A DNA stretch of 64,000 bases from assembly GCA_964573705.1 (NCBI GenBank), contig CAZNLT010000002.1, forward strand, positions 13,983 through 77,982, read 5' to 3'. The notes under the pieces were generated by a model. It worked only from the letters and a program-made list of their open reading frames with translations. It was not told the origin of the DNA and made no database searches. A program made the translations under genes and the position numbers. Position 1 is the first letter of the stretch, and the number at the start of each line of letters is the position of its first letter. Source of the stretch: JAABSQ01 sp964573705 (lineage in GTDB: Bacteria; Desulfobacterota; Desulfobacteria; Desulfobacterales; Desulfococcaceae). Positions 53,122 to 61,885 of the stretch are shown here, piece after piece.

Positions 53122-53460
53122 GCTATCCCTCCGTGCATCATGATTTGTAATTGAAAATGAATCGCAGGTTCCATGTCCACTATCGGGCATACGCCTTCAG
53201 GCAGCATCCCCTACCGCCGACACTGGCGGGAATTTACGTCAAGATATCTAAAAACTTTTTTTACGGCAATCGTTCGTTCCTGCAAAAGCTTTTAAATATC
53301 CTGACGTCGCCTCAAGGAAACCGCCAGAAGGGAAATTAGGCCGTGCCGAAAAGCCTCTACTTAATAAAAACCTCCAGGCGTCCAAGACGCCTGGAGGTAA
53401 TTACTATCCGACTAGATCAGCATCACGCCAATCATTCACAGATCTGGCCTCAAACAGGCA
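53122..53460. other. aprA-qmoA intergenic region
   Basis: 339 bases on the apr-qmo strand. The 5' half (high coordinates) carries the apr terminator; the rest has no credible gene and should hold a separate qmo promoter, though no good -35/-10 pair stands out. An 11-base string TGATGCACGGA (53140-53130, minus) merges with the qmoA ribosome binding site and recurs upstream of qmoB. Confidence 0.5.
53366..53397 (-). terminator. Rho-independent terminator of aprBA
   Basis: Minus strand: CCTCCAGGCGTC, loop TTG, GACGCCTGGAGG (12-bp perfect stem, 53397-53371) followed by TTTTT (53370-53366). It lies 64 bases after the aprA stop, the cleanest terminator in the window, and separates aprBA from qmoABC. 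Confidence 0.9.
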
Positions 53461-55434
53461 TTAATCAGGGATGATCTTGACGTAATCTCTCTTGAAAGTA
53501 TCCCACTCACCCTTGGCCGGATCATACTTGGAGTTGGTGAAGCAGAACCAGTTCTCGTCGTCCTGACCCGGGTAGTCGGCCTGATAGTAGAAGCCGGGGT
53601 AGCGGGTCTCTTTCCGGAACTGGATGTGCCGCAGATGAGACTCCACGGTCCAGATTCGGTGATAGATCTCCCATGCTCTCATCAGTTCATGCAGGTCGCC
53701 GGCGGCCAGTTTTTCGCAGTCTTCCCGCATGGTGGCCAGCAGGTCCATCACGACCTCGAGGTTCTTGCTGGTGGTCTGGTAGTAGGTGGCGGTACCGGCG
53801 CCGTACTCATGGGTGGCCTTCATCAGCCGGTACATCATCCCGTTGGGTTTCAGGTAAGCCGGGTTGATGTCTTCGGCGGTGGTGTACTCCACGTTTTCGA
53901 GATAAGTGCGAACCGGTTTGTAAACCAGGTCGACCAGTTCTTCTTTGGACTGCTTCAGGGCCGGAGTGTAGTCCGCATTGTCCCGGACAAACCGTGCCAT
54001 GGATTTGGCGGCCATACGACCCTCGGCATGGGAGCCGGAAGAAAACTTGTGGCCGGAGCCGCCCACGCCGTCACCGGAGGTGAACAGACCGTTGACGGTG
54101 GTCATTCGGTTGTAGACCTTGTCTTTATACTTGATTTTATAGGAATCGGGCACCCAGTCGAAATCGGGGCCGGAGGTCCAGAGGCCGCAGCAACCGGAGT
54201 GAGAACCCAGCAGGTAAGGCTCGGTCGGCATCACCTCGGAGTTCTTCTTCTCGGGCTCGGTGTTGGTGGCGCACCAGAGGTTGGCCTGGCCGCAGGTCAT
54301 GTCAAGGAAGTCTTCCCAGGCCTCGGACTCGAGGTGCTTGAGTTCTTTCTTGTCCATGGTCTTTCCGAGTTCGGCCAAGGCGGTGACGGTGTCCATGATG
54401 ATCGGACCGCGGCCCTCTTTCATTTCGAACAGCATCAGATGGTTCCGCAGGCAGGTCGGGGTGATGGCGGCGGTTCCGTAGGGAGCGTATTTCTCAAGCT
54501 CGGCCTTGGCGGCGTCGCTGGCGGCAAAGTTTTCGCCCAGACCGTTGAGGGCCTTGGCCTTGAACAGAAGAAACCAGGCGCCGACCGGGCCGTAACCGTC
54601 TTTAAAACGGGCCGGGGTGAACCGGTTTTCCATCATGGTGAGTTCGGCGCCGACTTTCATACACATGGTGTAGGTGGAACCGGAATTCCAGACCGGGTAC
54701 CAGGCACGGCCCTTGCCCTCACCGACCGAACGGGGCTGATAAATGTTGACCGCGCCGCCGCAGGCCACCATTACCGTGCTGGCCTTGATGATAAAAACCT
54801 TGTTTTCACGGACGGAGAAACCGACCGCACCGGCAATGCGGTTCTCTTCGTTGGCGTCCAGCAGCAGCTCGACGATAAAGACCCGCTCCAGGATGTTGTC
54901 TTCGCCCAGGGCCTTTTTGGCGGCCTCGGCGACGATTCTCTTGTAGGACTCGCCGTTGATCATGATCTGCCATTTACCGGTGCGAACCGGTTGGGCGCCG
55001 GATTTCAGGGTGCCCTGCTTCAGGCCTTTTTTACCGTCGAGGTTTTTACCGTCGTCGGTTTTCTTCCAGACCGGCAGTCCCCATTCTTCGAACAGGTGAA
55101 CCGAATCATCGACATGGCAGCCCAGGTCGAAGATCAGGTCTTCGCGAACGATGCCCATCAGGTCGTTGCGGACCATTCGAACGTAGTCATCGGGGGTGTT
55201 GTCGCCGATGTAGGTATTGATGGCGGAAAGCCCCTGGGCAACGGCGCCGCTTCGTTCCATGGCGGCTTTGTCGACCAGAAGGACCTTCTTGTCGCCGGCC
55301 CATTTCTTAACCTCGAAAGCGGTACCACAGGCAGCCATGCCGCCGCCGACGATCAGAATATCAACTTCGCGCTCTTCAACTTCCGGATCCCTGACGGCCT
55401 TGAGTTCACCCTTCGGTTTATTCGGTAATGCCAT
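53461..55434 (-). CDS. aprA: Adenylylsulfate reductase alpha subunit
   Basis: 657 aa, usual length. FAD-containing catalytic subunit reducing adenosine 5'-phosphosulfate to sulfite and AMP, the second step of dissimilatory sulfate reduction, in the cytoplasm. N-terminal VDILIVGGGMAACGTAFEVK (FAD), SGAVAQGLSAINTY, CGGAVNIYQPRSVGEGKGR, the active-site ENRFTPARFKDGYGPVGAWF and GSHSGCCGLWTSGPDF. Second gene after aprB with a 120-base gap; a strong terminator follows. Confidence 0.97.
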   Translation of the reverse strand: MALPNKPKGELKAVRDPEVEEREVDILIVGGGMAACGTAFEVKKWAGDKKVLLVDKAAMERSGAVAQGLSAINTYIGDNTPDDYVRMVRNDLMGIVREDLIFDLGCHVDDSVHLFEEWGLPVWKKTDDGKNLDGKKGLKQGTLKSGAQPVRTGKWQIMINGESYKRIVAEAAKKALGEDNILERVFIVELLLDANEENRIAGAVGFSVRENKVFIIKASTVMVACGGAVNIYQPRSVGEGKGRAWYPVWNSGSTYTMCMKVGAELTMMENRFTPARFKDGYGPVGAWFLLFKAKALNGLGENFAASDAAKAELEKYAPYGTAAITPTCLRNHLMLFEMKEGRGPIIMDTVTALAELGKTMDKKELKHLESEAWEDFLDMTCGQANLWCATNTEPEKKNSEVMPTEPYLLGSHSGCCGLWTSGPDFDWVPDSYKIKYKDKVYNRMTTVNGLFTSGDGVGGSGHKFSSGSHAEGRMAAKSMARFVRDNADYTPALKQSKEELVDLVYKPVRTYLENVEYTTAEDINPAYLKPNGMMYRLMKATHEYGAGTATYYQTTSKNLEVVMDLLATMREDCEKLAAGDLHELMRAWEIYHRIWTVESHLRHIQFRKETRYPGFYYQADYPGQDDENWFCFTNSKYDPAKGEWDTFKRDYVKIIPD

Positions 55435-55554
55435 ACGACTTCCTCCTTAAAATAAGATTCAGCTTTTGTTAATAATATCTGAATTTCAATTCTCTATGTG
55501 TCGTCCGATCGCTCGGGGACAGTTCCGTTTTGCGCTTAACTCGAAAAACGAAGC

Positions 55555-55998
55555 TTAGACGGTCGCGATCGGTTTCGGGATCTCATAGCTGTCCGTTTCT
55601 TCCGTGCTCAGCAGCTCGCTATCGAGGTCTTTGCCCTGCAGGTCGGCGTAGGCATTGGATTCGCCTTCGGGGGTGGTCCGGATGGGGAACTTGAATCGCT
55701 TGATGGTACCGTTTCTGAACTTACAGGTCCACATGACATCTTCGGTACCCATCATCGGCATGATGCTGCTTCCCAGCGGCACGAAGTCGGCGTAGCCGCG
55801 CACTTCGATCGCCTGGGTGGGGCAGATTTTTACGCAAGAAAAGCATTCCCAGCACTGATCCGGCTCCTGATTGTATGCCTTCATGGAGTTAGGTTCCAGG
55901 ACCATCAGATCATTGGGGCAGATGTACATACAAGCGGTCTTTTCGCCACCCTTACAGCCATCACACTTTTCATTGATTACGAAACTTGGCATTGACAA
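55555..55998 (-). CDS. aprB: Adenylylsulfate reductase beta subunit
   Basis: 147 aa. Carries two [4Fe-4S] clusters that pass electrons to the FAD of AprA: CDGCKGGEKTACMYICPND (~13-31) and CWECFSCVKICPTQAI (~49-64); the C-terminal tail (~75-147) wraps around AprA in known structures. Normal length. First gene of aprBA; sat (ATP sulfurylase) is not in the window. A putative promoter lies about 170 bases upstream. Confidence 0.97.
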   Translation of the reverse strand: MSMPSFVINEKCDGCKGGEKTACMYICPNDLMVLEPNSMKAYNQEPDQCWECFSCVKICPTQAIEVRGYADFVPLGSSIMPMMGTEDVMWTCKFRNGTIKRFKFPIRTTPEGESNAYADLQGKDLDSELLSTEETDSYEIPKPIATV

Positions 55999-56302
55999 TA
56001 CCTCCTACGTTCACTTTGATTTTTAAGGTTCCAAACTCGCTTTACTGTTTCTCGCGCACGATCTAAGCCGTTTACACCTCCCTTCCTCAGAATTTTATAT
56101 TCAGGACGCCCTGTTTTAACCCTGGGCAGGTTTCGTTTCTTTCTTCATCAATCATGCCTAAATTAGTCAAAGTGTTATGCTATGCTAAAATGACGGCATT
56201 GTAAATAGTTTTCTGCATTTCCATATTTTTTTTAAGTACTGTACGGTCCTTGATATAACCCACAAGATCCTTCCATAAGGGCGTTGCCCCATTCGGCCGG
56301 CA
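55999..56302. promoter_or_regulatory. apr upstream region
   Basis: 304 bases between the transposase remnant and aprB. It carries a putative promoter and a leader of about 170 bases, with A/T-rich tracts (56220-56240). No gene and no strong hairpin seen. Confidence 0.5.
56176..56204 (-). promoter_or_regulatory. Putative sigma-70 promoter of aprBA
   Basis: Minus strand: TTTACA (56204-56199), 17-base spacer, TAGCAT (56181-56176). Five and four of six consensus matches. Predicted start near 56169. Confidence 0.4.
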
Positions 56303-56839
56303 TCAAACGGATCTGGAAGAATCCGTCTTGTAAGAACCGCCGGGCCGAAAACCCAACCGAATAAGCATATTCCCTATGGTATTCTCGTTGGGCAACTGGT
56401 CATCGGAATAATTGAATTCTTGAATCAAGGTCTGCAGGACCCCCTTGGCCGTAACCTTGCCCTGAGGGAAATAGGTCTCGTAGGCCGGATTCAGGTTTCC
56501 GTCGGAGTCGACAATGGACCGAATGTCCTCTCCCACCCGGGGAAATTTTTCTTCCGTCCGTTTATTGCCTCGAGCCGCATAATTGTCGATGCATCGAATT
56601 CGGGTCTCCAGTTCCCGAATCCCTTTTTTGACGGTATCCCGGCCCCAGCCGAATTCCCGCTCCGCCTTTCGGGCGTTCCCTTCCAGGAGTTCCAGAGTGA
56701 CCTCCGCAATGAACTCCCGTTTCTGAACCCCTCTCAATTTTTTGGCCGTGTTTTTGATAATGGATTTGACAGCGTCCGATATTTCACTCAAAGCTACGGT
56801 CTCTTCCGCATGATCTGTTCTTAAAAAGGCGTATGACAT
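56303..56839 (-). pseudogene. ISAzo13-family transposase remnant (N-terminal part)
   Basis: 178 codons from ATG 56839 (the frame is open upstream to 57079 with unlike composition). The sequence KNTAKKLRGVQKREFIAEVT, KAEREFGWGRDTVKKGIREL, RCIDNYAARGNKRTEEKFP and LPNENTIGNMLIRLGFR follows the N-terminal third of ISAzo13 transposases. It stops about ten residues after this, so the DDE catalytic domain is missing. No terminal inverted repeats were seen. Most likely a decayed insertion; a domesticated DNA-binding protein is possible because the remaining domain is uninterrupted. Confidence 0.65.
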
Positions 56840-57142
56840 AACAACCGTTGCCGCTGGTGATTGCCGGAAGGGATCGGTCCACCCTTCATTGGGTAAGCTA
56901 TTTTCCGACGGAGTCGATCTAACACCGTTTGTTGGGCTTGTCAATAAATTTTGAAACACCTTCCAGAGCTCTGCATTTGAAGATCCGGCCCGCAGATAGG
57001 ATACCCCAAATCCGAGTCCCCCGAAATCCGAAACCAATCCAGGCCGAATCGGTAAAATCCGACCGTTTTCGGTTGACAAACCGCCGAATCGGCTCGCATA
57101 TTGATCTCCGACCTACATACGGAAACCACCAAAGGAATAGAG

Positions 57143-57871
57143 ATGGAAAATGAGATGATTCCCCTGTCCGATAGGGAGCGGTTCGCTTTTTGCTGTTCAC
57201 CCAAGGTCCCCTGCTTCAATGAATGCTGCAGAGACCTGAATCAGTTTCTCAGCCCTTATGATGTTTTGTGTCTGAAAATTCATTTGGGGCTCCGCTCCGA
57301 TGTCTTCCTGGACCGGTACACCAGACAGCATATCGGGCCGGAAACCGGCCTGCCGGTGGTGGTCCTTAGACAGGAATCCGCCACCGGATTCAGGTGCCCT
57401 TTCGTCACCCCGAAAGGATGCAGTGTCTATGAGGCCCGGCCCGCCTCTTGCCGAACGTATCCCCTGGCCCGGCTCGCCTCCCGTTCACCGGAAACCGGCC
57501 GAATTCAGGAACAGTATGTATTGCTCAAAGAACCTCACTGCCGGGGCTTTGATGCGGAAAACCGACCCACCGCTCAGGAATGGGTGCGGGATCAGGGACT
57601 CGAATTGTATAATGAAATGAATGATCTTCTGATGGAGATCATTGGTCTGAAGCGTCGGCGACATCCCAAACCGCTGGACATGAAGGAGCGGCGCCTGTTC
57701 CGCATCGCCTGTTATGATCTGGACGCATTTCGCGGTCAGGTGTTTGAAAAGGGAGAACTTCAGGAGATGAACCCGCCGGCGGAATGGGTGAAAGCGGCCC
57801 GGGAGGACGACACAGCGCTGCTTCGGCTCTCCCTGAAATGGGTGAAGCGGGCGCTTTTCGGAGAATTCTAG
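57143..57871 (+). CDS. YkgJ-family cysteine-cluster protein
   Basis: 242 aa from ATG 57143 (AAAGGAA upstream). Cysteine clusters FCCSPKVPCFNECCRDLN (~16-33) and CPFVTPKGCSVYEARPASCRTYPL (~88-111), and a third Cys at HCRGFD. Presumed metal-chelating; function unknown. Clearly paralogous to the protein at 58701-59483 (shared NLFLYPYD/NQFLSPYD and C-S-V-Y-E blocks). The SDR gene starts 2 bases after its stop, so the two are one unit. Confidence 0.82.
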   Translation: MENEMIPLSDRERFAFCCSPKVPCFNECCRDLNQFLSPYDVLCLKIHLGLRSDVFLDRYTRQHIGPETGLPVVVLRQESATGFRCPFVTPKGCSVYEARPASCRTYPLARLASRSPETGRIQEQYVLLKEPHCRGFDAENRPTAQEWVRDQGLELYNEMNDLLMEIIGLKRRRHPKPLDMKERRLFRIACYDLDAFRGQVFEKGELQEMNPPAEWVKAAREDDTALLRLSLKWVKRALFGEF

Positions 57872-57873
57872 CA

Positions 57874-58719
57874 ATGCAGATTCAAGACAGGGTCGCCCTG
57901 GTTCTCGGCGCCGTCAAGGGCATCGGCAAAGGGATCGCCCTGGATCTGGCCCGATCCGGGGGCAGGGTGGCGCTCACCTATTATGATTGGGAGGAGAGCC
58001 TGGAGACATTACGTCGGGAGTTAGCGGATACAGGCGCGGAGCATCTCATTCAGAGAATCAACCTGCTCGATACCGATGCGATTCCGGCTCTTATCGACAT
58101 TATCATTCAACGGTTCGGCCGGCTGGACATTCTGATCAACAACATCGAGCGCGGGGGATGGCCGGTGGTCCATGGCAGCTACAACCGCCCCCAGTGGGAC
58201 CTGGAGATGGCCACCACCCTGCGGGCCAAGCAGTGGGTATTCGAGTCGGTCCTTCCCCACCTCAAGAGCGCCGGTGAAGGGGCGGTGATCAATCTCTCCT
58301 CGGTGGCCGGCCTCGTCGGCCGATCCGGACCGGCCGGGTATATCTTCAATGAAGGATATGCCGCGGCCAATCGGGGAATCTCGCTGTTGACGGAGACCTG
58401 GGCCCGAATGGGCGCCCCCGAGGTCCGGGTCAACGAAGTCATGCTCGGCATTATCGATACCCGCCACGGCCCGGGAACCCGGGGATGGGATCTGCTGAGC
58501 CCCGACCAGCGGCGGGCCGTGCGCGATCATACCCTTTTGGAACGGACCGGCACGGTGGAGGACGTGATCCGAGCGGTGCGGTTCGTGCTCCAGGACGCGC
58601 CGTTTATGACCGGGACGGTGCTGCGCATCGACGGCGGCTATGTGCTCGGCGGAGACCGGGTGCCTTCGATGCCTGAAGGAGAGGAAAAGATTACAGAGGA
58701 TTATCTCGGCTTGAAATAA
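57874..58719 (+). CDS. SDR-family NAD(P)-dependent oxidoreductase
   Basis: 281 aa from ATG 57874 (the open frame begins inside the preceding gene). Rossmann fold with VALVLGAVKGIGKGIALDLA (TGxxxGxG variant), and NNIERGG in place of NNAG. At the catalytic site, NLSSVAG followed by GPAGYIFNEGYAAANRG: the usual YxxxK is altered here (Y-I-F-N-E), so catalysis by the standard Tyr/Lys pair is questionable. C-terminal TVEDVIRAVRFVLQDAPFMTGTVLRIDGGY is typical. Substrate unknown. The 3' end overlaps the convergent YkgJ gene by 19 bases. Confidence 0.85.
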   Translation: MQIQDRVALVLGAVKGIGKGIALDLARSGGRVALTYYDWEESLETLRRELADTGAEHLIQRINLLDTDAIPALIDIIIQRFGRLDILINNIERGGWPVVHGSYNRPQWDLEMATTLRAKQWVFESVLPHLKSAGEGAVINLSSVAGLVGRSGPAGYIFNEGYAAANRGISLLTETWARMGAPEVRVNEVMLGIIDTRHGPGTRGWDLLSPDQRRAVRDHTLLERTGTVEDVIRAVRFVLQDAPFMTGTVLRIDGGYVLGGDRVPSMPEGEEKITEDYLGLK

Positions 58720-59483
58720 TCGGAGGGGATTTTCCAGAGATAAAACCGAATCCACTCGAATCCCAGCTTGAGCAGTTCCAGGTCGCTTCTTCGAAATTTT
58801 CTTTGACGGTCTTTTTTAATTTTGAACCGCTTCAGAAATGTGGAGCCGAAGACGAATTCCCGAAAGGCATCGATGTTGTACGCGGCCATAAAGGCCATTT
58901 TGGCACGGGGCCCTTCCGGCCCTTCGCCTCCCCAAGGGTCATTCAGAAAAAGGCTTCGAATCTGAGCCCACTCCGCCGTCATCCGGTTGTATAATTTCGC
59001 CTCCTGATCGTCGGCCCAGGTGTCGAGGGTCCAGACCGTCTCCTCATATTGTCCGAGGCAAAAATCGGGGGGTCTGAAAAAATGGACCGGAATCGGTTCG
59101 ATTCCTTCTTCGCCGTACATCAAGCCCTGTTCAACCGGAAAGGTTCGGCAGGTGTCGGGCCGGTCCTCGTAGACCGAACATCCCGGGTCCTTTAAAAAGG
59201 GGCAGGTATGCTCCGCATTGTCGGCCATTCGAAGCAACACGTCCGGAAAATGGTTGCCGTCTCGAAGCACCACCTCCACATACGCCTCCAGAAATCGAGA
59301 CGAAGACATTTCCAGACGGTTTTTCAACCGAACCACGTCATAGGGATACAGAAACAGGTTGAGATTACGGCAGCAGCGATTGAAGCAGCCGATTCCCGGA
59401 TGGCAGGAAAAACAGAAGGTTTCGCCCGGTGTCAGCCGTTGCCCGGGGAGTCGGTCTATTTGGGCCGGGTCTATCTTTTTCAT
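58701..59483 (-). CDS. YkgJ-family cysteine-cluster protein
   Basis: 260 aa. Clusters FCFSCHPGIGCFNRCCRNLN (~23-42) and CPFLKDPGCSVYEDRPDTCRTFPV (~94-117). Paralogue of the 57143 gene, transcribed towards it with the SDR gene between. The C-terminal ~100 residues (PRAKMAFMAAYNIDAFREFV, LELLKLGFEWIRFYLW) also align with those of the paralogue. Presumed metal binding; role unknown. Located 18 bases after the next YkgJ gene on the same strand. Confidence 0.82.
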   Translation of the reverse strand: MKKIDPAQIDRLPGQRLTPGETFCFSCHPGIGCFNRCCRNLNLFLYPYDVVRLKNRLEMSSSRFLEAYVEVVLRDGNHFPDVLLRMADNAEHTCPFLKDPGCSVYEDRPDTCRTFPVEQGLMYGEEGIEPIPVHFFRPPDFCLGQYEETVWTLDTWADDQEAKLYNRMTAEWAQIRSLFLNDPWGGEGPEGPRAKMAFMAAYNIDAFREFVFGSTFLKRFKIKKDRQRKFRRSDLELLKLGFEWIRFYLWKIPSDYFKPR

Positions 59484-59501
59484 AAATCGTTGAGAGGGAA
59501 A

Positions 59502-60083
59502 TTATAAGGTTTCGACCATCTCCGCGACGGTCATTTTAATCCTCTGGTGAATATCGGCGGCCTGCTTCAGCTCGGCTTCGATGTGGGCCATTCCCATATA
59601 AAACGGGGTTCGGTCGAACGGCAAATAAGCCCTCCCTTCGGTCTGACGGGAGAAGGCGTCGCATCCCGGGCCGTAGCCGACCTCTCTTCCCGGCCGGTGA
59701 AGCTCATGGGCCGGACCGTGCAGACGGCAGATCATGGGGCGATGCGGGTAGACCCGACAGAGCCCCTCCGCATTCAGCGGACACATCAGCCGAATCGGCC
59801 CGCCGGTTTTCTCCAGCGCGGCGGTCTTTCGACGCACCTCGGCGGCCCGTTCTCGAATCTTCCGGCGCAGGTCCGGAGTGAGATGACGAAAGCCTTGCCG
59901 AAGGTAGAGGTACTCGATATGGGTATGATGATAAAACCGGGTCTGGCAACAATTGTCCACACACCCGGTGCAATGAAATTCGTAGCCCTCGGCCACCCTT
60001 CCATAGGCCGCATCCATGTCCGCATATAATTTTTGGATTTTTTCCAGAAACGGTGCGGCGATTGGATCGGGAACGGCAATCAT
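59502..60083 (-). CDS. YkgJ-family cysteine-cluster protein
   Basis: 193 aa. Clusters FHCTGCVDNCCQTRFYHHTH (~36-55), CPLNAEGLCRVYPHRPMICRLHG (~100-122) and C138 in GYGPGCDAF. More distant from the other two YkgJ proteins nearby and with many histidines next to the cysteines. Begins 8 bases after dgt on the same strand, so dgt and the two minus-strand YkgJ genes may be co-transcribed. Function unknown. Confidence 0.8.
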   Translation of the reverse strand: MIAVPDPIAAPFLEKIQKLYADMDAAYGRVAEGYEFHCTGCVDNCCQTRFYHHTHIEYLYLRQGFRHLTPDLRRKIRERAAEVRRKTAALEKTGGPIRLMCPLNAEGLCRVYPHRPMICRLHGPAHELHRPGREVGYGPGCDAFSRQTEGRAYLPFDRTPFYMGMAHIEAELKQAADIHQRIKMTVAEMVETL

Positions 60084-60091
60084 GAGATTTT

Positions 60092-61147
60092 TTACACCAA
60101 AGGAGAGGGGAAAAAGAGTTTCGCGTAGAGGTTCATGGCGTACCGGTCGGTCATGCTGGCGATAAAATCACAGACCACCCTTTCATAGGGCTCCCCGCCA
60201 TGAAGAAGGTGCGCCATTTCAAGATGAACCAGTTCCTGTTCCAAAAAGGACCCATTCTCCAGAAAAAAATGGTACAATTCCGAAAGGATCTTTTTGGCTT
60301 TGACAAATTCCTTGTGTACCCGCTCAGCCCGATATACATTCTCATACAGAAATTGGCGCAGGGAGGTCATGGAGGTATAGACCTCCCGACTCATTTTGAG
60401 AACCAGTTCGCCGTCTTCCACGGTGCTGCAGAAAATCAGGTCCCGCATCATGGTGGTGGCCCGTTCCGGATGGGTTCGGCCGATGATGCGCACGCAGTCT
60501 TCCGGCACCTGATCTTCCCGAATCACCCGGCTTCGAATGGCATCCTCCAGATCGTGGTTGAGGTAGGCCATGATATCGGCCCACCGCACGATCTGTCCCT
60601 CGACGGTACAGGGTTTCCGGTCGGGATGGTCCGACACGATATCGCCGTATCCCTTGGAATGCTTCAGAATGCCGTCCCGGACTTCATAGGTGAGATTCAG
60701 CCCTTGGCCCCGGTTCTCCAGCAGGTCTACCACCCGCAGGCTCTGCTCGTAATGGGCGAAACTGTGGGAGAAGATCTCTTTCAGGGCGGTTTCTCCCCCG
60801 TGCCCGAAAGGGGTGTGGCCCAGATCGTGCCCCAGGGCGATGGCCTCAGCCAGGTCTTCATTCAGATACATGGCCCGGGCGATGGTGCGGGCGATCTGGG
60901 CCACCTCCAGGGTATGGGTCAACCGGGTCCGGTATTGATCCCCCAGAGGGGAGAGAAACACCTGGGTTTTGTATTTCAGACGGCGAAAGGCGTTGCTGTA
61001 GACGATTCGGTCCCGGTCGAGCTGAAACACCGTCCGAACCGAACGAAGCGGTTCCGGATGCGCCCGGCCCCTGGATTCGGCGCTCAGACACCCGTGGGGC
61101 GACATGAACCGCCTTTCCCGATCTTCAAAATTTTCACGAATGGACAT
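60092..61147 (-). CDS. Deoxyguanosinetriphosphate triphosphohydrolase-like protein
   Basis: 351 aa, dNTPase HD family. HD residues in RTRLTHTLEVAQIARTIARA and IALGHDLGHTPFGHGGE, later D in VRWADIMAYLNHDLEDAI; RRLKYKTQVFL near the N-terminus is family-typical. It hydrolyses dNTPs to deoxynucleoside and triphosphate, affecting nucleotide pools. Length is that of the bacterial short type often annotated dgt-like. Divergent from the HsdR_N-like gene. Confidence 0.9.
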   Translation of the reverse strand: MSIRENFEDRERRFMSPHGCLSAESRGRAHPEPLRSVRTVFQLDRDRIVYSNAFRRLKYKTQVFLSPLGDQYRTRLTHTLEVAQIARTIARAMYLNEDLAEAIALGHDLGHTPFGHGGETALKEIFSHSFAHYEQSLRVVDLLENRGQGLNLTYEVRDGILKHSKGYGDIVSDHPDRKPCTVEGQIVRWADIMAYLNHDLEDAIRSRVIREDQVPEDCVRIIGRTHPERATTMMRDLIFCSTVEDGELVLKMSREVYTSMTSLRQFLYENVYRAERVHKEFVKAKKILSELYHFFLENGSFLEQELVHLEMAHLLHGGEPYERVVCDFIASMTDRYAMNLYAKLFFPSPLV

Positions 61148-61260
61148 GCATCTATTTAGATAATGGGAAACCTGCCATTAACAGAGACAAAACAAGCAAT
61201 TATTGTAGCGTCCTCGGTATTCGAATGTAAAGGTAAATTATTTTTAGAAGGAAAGAACGG

Positions 61261-61824
61261 ATGAAAAAAAAGGCGGAAGGGCACCACCTGGTGCTCGGCA
61301 CATTAAGGGATCTTCTCACTGGGCGCCCCCTCGAAGACACCCATGACGAGCGGTACCGACAAAAACTGGCCCGGCTGTTGCTTACGGATAAAGGGTATTC
61401 CAAAAAAGACATTCTTCCACGCAGGGAACTCACGGCCGAGGCCGGCGACCGGCGGGGCATGCTTCGGGTGGATTTTCTGATTCGACCCGCAGCGCGAATC
61501 GGTATGATCATCCAATATGGTCCCGGCTCTCTGGTGACCCGCCACCGACCGGCTTTGGCCATCTCCCGACTGGTAGCCCCTTACCAGGTTCCCATTGCGG
61601 TCGCCGCCAACGGGGAAGACGCCGATATTCTGGACGGCGCCACCGGTAAAGTCCAGGCTTCAGGCCTGGCGGCGATCCCCTCCCGAGCCGAACTTTTGGA
61701 ATTCATGGAAACCGCCGATTTCCCCCACATATCCGACAAACGGGCCGAGATGGAAAGCCGAATCCTGTATACCTATGAGATCGACGGGGCGTGCCCGTGC
61801 GACACCACCGTCTGCCGGATATAG
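61261..61824 (+). CDS. HsdR_N-fold protein lacking the nuclease E-x-K motif
   Basis: 187 aa. RYRQKLARLLLTDKGYSKKD, RVDFLI (D71) and VAANGEDADILDGATGKV match the type I restriction HsdR N-terminal (HSDR_N_2) fold. Where the E-x-K of the PD-(D/E)xK site should follow, the sequence is IIQYGPGSLVTRHRPALA, so nuclease activity is unlikely. I recall similar 'GPGSLVTR' proteins in other Desulfobacterota; no restriction genes are adjacent. Role unknown. Ribosome binding site AGAAGGAAAG. Confidence 0.68.
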   Translation: MKKKAEGHHLVLGTLRDLLTGRPLEDTHDERYRQKLARLLLTDKGYSKKDILPRRELTAEAGDRRGMLRVDFLIRPAARIGMIIQYGPGSLVTRHRPALAISRLVAPYQVPIAVAANGEDADILDGATGKVQASGLAAIPSRAELLEFMETADFPHISDKRAEMESRILYTYEIDGACPCDTTVCRI

Positions 61825-61885
61825 GCGGCAATTTTTCTGCGGTCGATCCCCTCGATGGACCCAATGGCGGGATAAAAGGCGGGGA

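Noticed and set aside
53626..55428. 600-codon plus-strand frame opposite aprA
   Set aside because: Composition is that of an antisense frame; aprA is unmistakable on the other strand.
61261..61824. Restriction-modification or defence island
   Set aside because: Only a lone HsdR_N-fold protein without catalytic residues; no methylase, specificity subunit, helicase or CRISPR nearby.
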